DNA of 10,380 nt, taken from an uncultured Campylobacteraceae bacterium (GTDB lineage: Bacteria > Campylobacterota > Campylobacteria > Campylobacterales > Arcobacteraceae). Positions 6,551 through 10,380 of the stretch are shown in pieces; the first letter of the stretch is position 1, and each line of letters begins with the position of its first letter. Below the pieces are notes generated by a model, which made no database searches, was not told where the DNA came from, and saw only the letters and a list, made by a program, of their open reading frames with translations. Location of the stretch: contig CAJXPH010000087.1 in assembly GCA_913057765.1 (NCBI GenBank), positions 1 through 10,380 on the forward strand, in the 5' to 3' direction. A program made the translations under genes and the position numbers.

Positions 6551-7159
6551 TTAGTTTCCTCTACTTCCTGGTTTGTAAGCAATACTTCCTTCTTTACACA
6601 TAGGACATTCTTCTGGAGAATACATTTCAAAAGTAAAGTCATCTAATGCAAAAAGTGGTTTATCAAGTGGTAATTTACAGCTTTCTTTATTTTCTAGGTC
6701 ACTTCCTACTCTAGAACAAAAACCTCTATTGGCAAGTGCTGCATATGCAACAATGTTTCCACCATCAGCTTCAACCTGACGAGCAGCTTCTAATGCAGAA
6801 CCACCAGTTGTAATGATGTCTTCACAAATAATGTAGTTCTCACCTTCTTGTACTTCAAAACCTCTTCTAATAGTCATGTCTCCATCAACTCTTTCTGCAA
6901 AAATAAATCTTACATCAAGAGCAGTTGCTAATGCAAAACCGGCAATTAGGCCACCAAGTGCGGGAGAACATACTGCATCAACTTTTATTCCAGCTTCTTT
7001 AATCTGAGCAGCTAATGCTTCAGCTAATAGTTTAGCAGTTTTAGGATCTTCTAAAACTTTTGCCGATTGTAAATAAAATGAAGAATGATTTCCACTACTT
7101 AATTTAAAGTGTCCTTCTAATAGGGCACTTGCATCTTTATATATTTGTGCTACATTCAT
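6551..7159 (-). CDS. pyrE: Orotate phosphoribosyltransferase
   Basis: The enzyme joins orotate to PRPP to give orotidine 5'-monophosphate, the fifth step of de novo pyrimidine synthesis, in the cytoplasm. The 202-residue protein has the PRPP-binding loop IICEDIITTGGS at residues 110-121, with acidic E113/D114, and the N-terminal GHFKLSSGNHSSFYLQ block typical of PyrE. RVDGDMTIRRGF at about 90-101 is the catalytic loop region. The C-terminus has an extra CPMCKEGSIAYKPGSRG stretch with a CxxC pair, seen in the PyrE subgroup of Campylobacterota and some alphaproteobacteria. The gene begins 2 bases after frr ends, so the two are in one transcript; the same secG-frr-pyrE order occurs in Campylobacter jejuni. 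Confidence 0.96.
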   Translation of the reverse strand: MNVAQIYKDASALLEGHFKLSSGNHSSFYLQSAKVLEDPKTAKLLAEALAAQIKEAGIKVDAVCSPALGGLIAGFALATALDVRFIFAERVDGDMTIRRGFEVQEGENYIICEDIITTGGSALEAARQVEADGGNIVAYAALANRGFCSRVGSDLENKESCKLPLDKPLFALDDFTFEMYSPEECPMCKEGSIAYKPGSRGN

Positions 7160-7161
7160 AA

Positions 7162-7719
7162 TTAAACCGTTAAAATTTCTTGTTCTTTAGCTTTTAACGT
7201 ACTATCAGCTTTTGATACATATGAGTCAGTAATTTTTTGAATATCATCTAGTGCTTTTTTATTCTCATCATCACTAATTTCTTTATCTTTATGTAAAACT
7301 TTTACTTTATCATTTGCATGTTTTCTAACATTTCTGATTGCAACTTTTGCATTATCTGTCATTGCTTTAGCACCTTTAGCACTCTCTTTTCTTTGATCAA
7401 CAGTCATTGGAGGGAAGAATAATTTAATTAAATCACCATCATTGTTTGGGTGAACTCCAATATTTGCATTTTGGATAGCTTTTTCGATATCACCTAAAAG
7501 ATTTTTTTCCCAAGGGTTAACAACAATAGTTGTTGCATCGGCTGCTAAAACAGAACCAACTTGATTTAAATCTGTTGGAGTTCCATAGTAATCAACTTTA
7601 ACACCATCTAAAACAGAAGTAGTAACTTTCCCTGTTCTTAATGTTTTGTAGTCTCTTTTTAAAGACTCAATTGATTTTTCCATATGATCTTTTGTTTCTT
7701 CGTAGATTTCTTCTAACAT
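7162..7719 (-). CDS. frr: Ribosome recycling factor
   Basis: The protein splits post-termination ribosomes together with EF-G so that subunits can be reused. It is 185 residues, the standard length. Helical domain I is recognisable from the N-terminal MEKSIESLKRDYKTLRTGK, with SVLDGVKVDYYGTPTDLNQV leading into the small domain II (about 31-104), and the return helices contain RKESAKGAKAM and RNVRKHANDKVK, all conserved in Frr. The start is fixed by an excellent Shine-Dalgarno (AAGGAG, 7728-7733 on the minus strand) 8 bases from the ATG. A likely promoter lies about 60 bases upstream, and pyrE follows after 2 bases. Confidence 0.97.
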   Translation of the reverse strand: MLEEIYEETKDHMEKSIESLKRDYKTLRTGKVTTSVLDGVKVDYYGTPTDLNQVGSVLAADATTIVVNPWEKNLLGDIEKAIQNANIGVHPNNDGDLIKLFFPPMTVDQRKESAKGAKAMTDNAKVAIRNVRKHANDKVKVLHKDKEISDDENKKALDDIQKITDSYVSKADSTLKAKEQEILTV

Positions 7720-7731
7720 TCTATATTCTCC

Positions 7732-7923
7732 TTAAGTATGTTTTATTAGTTTTTTGTTGTTTGAAAATTTGAAATTGATTATACCATTATAAACTTTTAT
7801 GAAAAGTTTTGTAGTAAGAAAATTGTGATTTATATTTTGTTTGTTTAGAATTAATCTATGATATGCATCTTTTTGTGCATATTCATAGATTGAAAGATTT
7901 GCAAGAAGTAATAAATACTTCAT
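7732..7923 (-). CDS. Doubtful 63-aa reading frame between secG and frr
   Basis: A 63-codon frame fills most of the secG-frr gap. It starts 14 bases after secG's stop, and its TAA overlaps the frr Shine-Dalgarno by two bases, which would suit translational coupling. Against it: no ribosome site precedes its ATG, the product (hydrophobic start MKYLLLLANLS, then Asn/Lys-rich sequence) resembles translated A/T-rich spacer, and a 43-base hairpin and a likely promoter lie inside it. I do not recognise the product. It is more likely non-coding than coding. Confidence 0.22.
   Translation of the reverse strand: MKYLLLLANLSIYEYAQKDAYHRLILNKQNINHNFLTTKLFIKVYNGIINFKFSNNKKLIKHT
7778..7791 (-). promoter_or_regulatory. 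Putative extended -10 promoter for frr-pyrE-RDD-MFS
   Basis: Read on the minus strand, TGGTATAAT (7786 to 7778) is a perfect extended -10 element (TGnTATAAT), and a second TATAAT lies 8 bases upstream (7791 to 7786). Transcription would begin near 7771, giving a leader of about 50 bases before frr. No good -35 is present, as is common in Campylobacterota. This allows frr and later genes to be transcribed independently of secG. Confidence 0.5.
7851..7893 (-). repeat. Large inverted repeat / RNA hairpin between secG and frr
   Basis: AATCTATGATATGCA (7853-7867) pairs with TGCATATTCATAGATT (7876-7891): 15 base pairs with a single bulged base and an 8-base loop, extendable by two weak pairs to 7851-7893. 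No T-run follows on either strand, so it is not a standard intrinsic terminator. It lies 45 bases past the end of secG and about 60 bases upstream of the putative frr promoter. It could protect the secG mRNA 3' end, mark a processing site, or be a DNA operator. Confidence 0.65.
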
Positions 7924-7937
7924 TTAATTTTTTAAAA

Positions 7938-8285
7938 TTACTTACTTGCTGGTACTGTTGGAACTACAGGTGCAGTTGGTGCTGCTGGTGCTGCATTTTC
8001 AACAGGTGTTGTAGGAATTAAACTATCAGTTTTAACGCTATCTACAGCACTTCCTAATTTTTCTTGGTTATAAGAATAACCTAGAGCCAGTGTATTAACT
8101 ACAAAAAGTAGCCCTAATCCCATTGTTGCTTTAGTTAAAAAGCTACCTGGACCTTTTGCTCCAAATACTGAGTCATTACTTCCACTGTAAGCTCCAAGTC
8201 CTATACTCGAACTTTTTTGAAGTAATACTGCAATAACTATTAGAACCGCTAAAATAACTTGTACTATTAAAAGTGTAGATGCCAT
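7938..8285 (-). CDS. secG: Preprotein translocase subunit SecG
   Basis: SecG is the small inner-membrane subunit of SecYEG that helps SecA-driven export. The 115-residue protein has two membrane helices (about 4-22 and 53-70) joined by the conserved cytoplasmic loop LLQKSSSIGLGAYSGS and FGAKGPGSFLTKAT. After helix 2 comes a roughly 40-residue tail rich in Ala, Pro, Val and Thr (VENAAPAAPTAPVVPTVP), a common low-complexity extension in SecG with no known function. A purine-rich ribosome site (AAAAGGAAAA on the minus strand) lies just upstream of the ATG. The gene is divergent from bioC with a 62-bp shared promoter region, and leads the secG-frr-pyrE block. Confidence 0.95.
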   Translation of the reverse strand: MASTLLIVQVILAVLIVIAVLLQKSSSIGLGAYSGSNDSVFGAKGPGSFLTKATMGLGLLFVVNTLALGYSYNQEKLGSAVDSVKTDSLIPTTPVENAAPAAPTAPVVPTVPASK

Positions 8286-8347
8286 GTTAATTTTCCTTTT
8301 AAAAAATGGTAGGTATTTTATCTAAAACTTATTAAAAAAAGGTTAAG
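8286..8347. promoter_or_regulatory. Divergent promoter region of secG and bioC
   Basis: This 62-bp gap must hold the start signals for both divergent genes. On the minus strand TAAAAT at 8320-8315 is a possible -10 for secG; on the plus strand TATTTT at 8314-8319 is a weaker one for bioC, so the two would overlap. AAAGG at 8338-8342 is the bioC ribosome site. The boxes are only approximate matches in very A/T-rich DNA. Confidence 0.35.
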
Positions 8348-9052
8348 ATGATTTCTATGTCTATAAAAAACCAATTTTCAAAACATGCAAATGAATATAA
8401 TAATTTCAATATCATACAACAAATTGCGGCAAAAGCCTTAGTTCGGGATATAAAAAACAAACCAAAGAATATTTTAGAGATAGGCTGTGGCTCTGGCCAA
8501 GTTTATAAATATATCTCGTGGGATGTGGAAAAATATAATGCAATTGATTTTTCAGCTTCAATGTGCAAGATTCATCCAAAAAATAAAAATTTAGAAGTAG
8601 CTTGCTATGATTTTGATTCAAATGAATTTTATGATTTTTTAAAAAATAAAAAATTTGATATTGTTATCTCTTCTTCTGCAATGCAATGGTCAAAAGATTT
8701 AAAAAAATTAGTAGGCTTTTTATCTGAAACAACAAACGAAATAAATGCAGTATTATTTACTTCAAATACATTCAAAACAATTCAAAATATTACAAAGTCT
8801 AATTCTCCTATTCTTTCTTTAGAGAAAATTGAAGAGGCTTTTTCTACTTATTATAAATGTGACTTTGAAGTACATACCTATAATTTAGAATTTGAGAATA
8901 AAAAAGAACTATTTGATTATATAAAAAATTCTGGTGTAAGTGGTGCTAGTGCTACTTTAGATTTTAAAACAGCAAAAAGACTTTTTAAAGAGTATAAATT
9001 AAATTATTTAGAATTTGAAGTGATTTTTGTTAAAACAATTTCTAAGTTATAA
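8348..9052 (+). CDS. bioC: Malonyl-ACP O-methyltransferase, biotin synthesis (BioC)
   Basis: BioC uses S-adenosylmethionine to methylate malonyl-ACP, disguising it so that fatty acid synthesis can build the pimeloyl chain of biotin. The 234-residue protein is a class I methyltransferase: motif I LEIGCGSG (43-50), acidic D67 in NAIDFSASM at the end of strand 2, and FDIVISSSAMQW (103-114), the SNxAxQW signature that sets BioC apart from most methyltransferases. The N-terminal QFSKHANEYNNF matches the F-x-x-A-x-x-Y start of BioC, and KNSGVSGASA near residue 195-204 matches its K-x-x-G-x-x-x block. Start ATG 8348 has AAAGG at 8338-8342; ATG 8357 is an alternative. No other bio genes are in view. 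The 3' end overlaps the opposite-strand ThiD2 gene by 49 bases. Confidence 0.78.
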   Translation: MISMSIKNQFSKHANEYNNFNIIQQIAAKALVRDIKNKPKNILEIGCGSGQVYKYISWDVEKYNAIDFSASMCKIHPKNKNLEVACYDFDSNEFYDFLKNKKFDIVISSSAMQWSKDLKKLVGFLSETTNEINAVLFTSNTFKTIQNITKSNSPILSLEKIEEAFSTYYKCDFEVHTYNLEFENKKELFDYIKNSGVSGASATLDFKTAKRLFKEYKLNYLEFEVIFVKTISKL

Positions 9053-9411
9053 AGCTCATATCTTATAAATTTAAAGTTTTCACTATCTTCAATAGATATT
9101 AGTTTGCAAAATTCTTCTAGTACTCTTGAACTCTCTTGCGCTCGTTTAAAATTAGCAATTAATATTGAAAAGAGATCTTTTCTATTTTGTTCACTTTTTA
9201 TAGATCCTCTTAATACATCATTTTGAATATCTCTAGTTTCTAAAAGTTCAGTATAGTTTTCAAGCCTTGATAAGTGTCTTAGGTTTTTCAACTTAGATGA
9301 AGTGTCTTTATCATTGTATACATATCTAAATATATCTTCTACTACTCGAATACCTTCTCGTAGTCTATTTAGGTTTGCATCAATAAGTCTTAGATTATTT
9401 TTTTCTATCAT
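9004..9411 (-). CDS. ThiD2-like thiamine biosynthesis protein
   Basis: The 135-residue, mostly helical protein carries the ThiD2 signature (Pfam PF17792): LRLIDANLNRLREGIRVVED followed by IFRYVYND, then KNLRHLSRL, and a closing AQESSRVLEEFCKL block. Members occur either alone or fused to the N-terminus of ThiE, and are often mislabelled 'thiamine-phosphate pyrophosphorylase'. The stand-alone form has been assigned HMP-phosphate kinase activity, the step usually done by ThiD. This copy has no ThiE domain. The ATG at 9411 is the only Met in the protein and has no clear Shine-Dalgarno; a hairpin terminator lies just upstream. It probably depends on transcription coming through from the Bax-inhibitor gene, or on a promoter overlapping that hairpin. 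Its end lies inside the opposite-strand bioC gene. Confidence 0.75.
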   Translation of the reverse strand: MIEKNNLRLIDANLNRLREGIRVVEDIFRYVYNDKDTSSKLKNLRHLSRLENYTELLETRDIQNDVLRGSIKSEQNRKDLFSILIANFKRAQESSRVLEEFCKLISIEDSENFKFIRYELYNLEIVLTKITSNSK

Positions 9412-9420
9412 TATAATTAG

Positions 9421-9456
9421 TAAAAAGTTAAGATAGCTTCATAAAGAAGCTATCTA
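9421..9456 (-). terminator. Hairpin terminator after the Bax inhibitor-1 gene
   Basis: AGATAGCTTC (9431-9440) and GAAGCTATCT (9446-9455) form a perfect 10-bp stem with a 5-base loop. Read on the minus strand, it begins 6 bases after the stop of the Bax inhibitor-1 gene and is followed by AACTTTTTA, a T-run placed for intrinsic termination. It also lies within the leader of the ThiD2-like gene, whose ATG is 19 bases beyond, so it may set how much read-through that gene receives. Confidence 0.8.
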
Positions 9457-9461
9457 TATCT

Positions 9462-10184
9462 TTAGTCGTCACTACCTAAAATTCCAAAAATTTGTAATAA
9501 TGAAGAGAATAAGTTGAAAAATGCCATATATAAATCTAATGCAGCTATTACTGGAGAGTCATAACCACCTTTAATAATTGATTGAGTTGTATATAAAATA
9601 AACCCACACATTAAAAGTGCAATACCACTAGATAAAACTAAATGGAATACACTTGAATATGCAAAGAAATTAAACGATACTCCTAAAGCAAAAATAATTG
9701 CTGCAATAAATACAATCCAAAATGAAGCAAATAAAAACCCTCTCATAAAAGAGAAGTCTCTCTTAGTTGTTAAAGCAAAAAATGAAATTCCACCAAAAGC
9801 AACTGATGTCATTAAAAAAGCTTGTCCTACAATTGAAGCACCACTTGGCATTGCTAATGTCATAGCTAATAATGGAGCAATCATTAATCCTGTAAGAAAA
9901 GTAGTAGCAAATAATGCTGCTAGATTAAGACCTGCGGTATGCCTTACTGCGGGAACAACAAACCATGCTAATGCAATAAAAACACCAAATAGAACCCATT
10001 GCATTCCACCCATTAAATATGAAATAATATCAAGTCCTATATATGCCCCTGCTGTTGCAGCTAACATTGAACCAGCAAACAACTGGTAAGTAGCTTTTAA
10101 AAAACTCATTAAATGCACTCTTGATTCGTCACCAGCTACATTATGTTGAGATGATTCTTGTGAAAGATAATCTCTTTTATACAT
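9462..10184 (-). CDS. Bax inhibitor-1/YccA family membrane protein
   Basis: The 240-residue protein has a polar N-terminus of about 30 residues and then seven hydrophobic segments, the fold of the BI-1/TMBIM family. Typical family sequence is seen in YLMGGMQWVLFGVFIALAW, the TGLMIAPLLAMTLAMPSG region, and the last helices with YDSPVIAALDLYMAFFNLFSSLLQIFGIL, which contain the Asp residues that in structurally studied BI-1 homologues form a pH-sensing pair for calcium leak. Bacterial relatives include YccA, a modulator of the FtsH protease that spares SecY, and YbhL. Which role applies here is unknown. AAAGGA precedes the ATG closely, and a hairpin terminator follows the stop, so it can be a single-gene transcript. 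N-terminal start is well supported by the ribosome site. Confidence 0.92.
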   Translation of the reverse strand: MYKRDYLSQESSQHNVAGDESRVHLMSFLKATYQLFAGSMLAATAGAYIGLDIISYLMGGMQWVLFGVFIALAWFVVPAVRHTAGLNLAALFATTFLTGLMIAPLLAMTLAMPSGASIVGQAFLMTSVAFGGISFFALTTKRDFSFMRGFLFASFWIVFIAAIIFALGVSFNFFAYSSVFHLVLSSGIALLMCGFILYTTQSIIKGGYDSPVIAALDLYMAFFNLFSSLLQIFGILGSDD

Positions 10185-10190
10185 ATCAAT

Positions 10191-10213
10191 CCTTTATTTT
10201 TTTGATATTTTAT
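10191..10213 (-). promoter_or_regulatory. Putative promoter and ribosome site of the Bax inhibitor-1 gene
   Basis: On the minus strand TATAAA (10213 to 10208) within CATTATAAAAT is a fair -10 box, and the ribosome site AAAGGA lies immediately ahead of the gene at about 10190-10195. The leader would be short, under 20 bases. No -35 match is seen. Confidence 0.4.
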
Positions 10214-10255
10214 AATGTTAGTCTTAATATTTACTTTAATTTTAAATATTAGAAT

Positions 10256-10285
10256 TTGTTTGTAATTTTTCATGCTATATATAAT
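10256..10285 (+). promoter_or_regulatory. Putative plus-strand promoter near the contig end
   Basis: TTGTTT (10256-10261) and TATAAT (10280-10285), 18 bases apart, form a reasonable promoter reading toward the contig end. It is divergent from the Bax inhibitor-1 promoter and suggests that a plus-strand gene begins near 10317. Confidence 0.4.
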
Positions 10286-10316
10286 ATTGTTAAAAATAAG
10301 AACTAGCTTGGATTAT

Positions 10317-10380
10317 ATGAGTAAAAAAGAAAACCAAAATTTAAGCTATAGCTAAGAAGAAACTCTTGACAAGAGGGAAA
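10317..10380 (+). other. Possible broken start of a plus-strand gene, cut by the contig end
   Basis: An ATG at 10317 opens a frame of only 12 codons (MSKKENQNLSYS) ending at TAA 10353-10355. The hydrophilic Met-Ser-Lys-Lys start looks like a real N-terminus and it follows a promoter-like pair, but the stop comes at once. The same frame continues after the stop (EETLDKRE), and another frame is also open (AKKKLLTRGK). This could be a short leader peptide, a frameshift or mutation, or an assembly error in the last few dozen bases. The gap 10185-10316 holds only the two divergent promoter candidates. Confidence 0.25.

Noticed and set aside
6388..6603. Plus-strand frame of 71 codons over the RDD/pyrE junction
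   Set aside because: Antisense to both RDD and pyrE coding sequence, with no independent support.
7791..7809. Hairpin AAACTTTT/AAAAGTTT in the secG-frr gap as a terminator
   Set aside because: All but one pair are A-T, the loop is 3 bases, and no T-run follows on the minus strand; chance is likely in this A/T-rich spacer.
8412..8621. Minus-strand frame of 69 codons inside bioC
   Set aside because: Antisense to the conserved SAM-binding part of bioC; no recognisable product.

Overview
The window is a low-GC, densely packed stretch of bacterial chromosome. Gene content points to the Campylobacterota, most likely an Arcobacter-like member: a secG-frr-pyrE block as seen in Campylobacter relatives, a 202-residue PyrE with a CPMC-containing tail, a stand-alone ThiD2-type protein, and very A/T-rich codon use. 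The lineage is an inference; no rRNA marker is present. The first 48 bases are not genomic. They are a leftover Illumina Nextera library end (P5 tail, i5 index, Tn5 mosaic end), so the contig starts at a tagmentation cut inside a gene.

Layout. (1) 49-413: 3' part of a ComEA-like helix-hairpin-helix gene with an unusual lysine-rich tail, then a hairpin terminator. (2) 505-3573, plus strand, a tight four-gene run: a YchJ/SEC-C protein, a small membrane protein of the 'small multidrug export' family, the peroxide-stress protein YaaA, and a REC-PAS-coiled-coil protein, joined by short overlaps or a short gap. (3) 3574-4955, plus strand: a second, paralogous REC-PAS-coiled-coil gene behind its own promoter, which carries two 11-bp-spaced direct repeats where a -35 box would be. 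(4) 4966-8285, minus strand: secG, then a 218-bp gap with a strong hairpin, a promoter and a doubtful 63-aa frame, then frr, pyrE, an RDD membrane protein and an MFS transporter, packed 2-5 bp apart. (5) 8348-9052, plus strand: a BioC-type malonyl-ACP methyltransferase, overlapping by 49 bp at its 3' end with (6) 9004-9411, minus strand, a ThiD2-like thiamine protein. (7) 9462-10184, minus strand: a Bax inhibitor-1/YccA membrane protein with a clear hairpin terminator. (8) 10185-10380: promoters and a broken or very short frame at the contig end.

How the genes relate. Most are housekeeping: secretion (SecG), ribosome recycling (Frr), pyrimidine synthesis (PyrE), biotin and thiamine synthesis (BioC, ThiD2). 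The part least explained by known systems is the tandem pair of REC-PAS-coiled-coil proteins. Each has an intact receiver, an Aer-like PAS domain that retains the RHPD motif, no recognisable output domain, and a long coiled coil ending in a nearly identical C-terminal tail. The first is translationally linked to yaaA, which suggests, but does not prove, a redox or peroxide-related role. I regard this pair and its promoter as the best candidate for a little-described system here.
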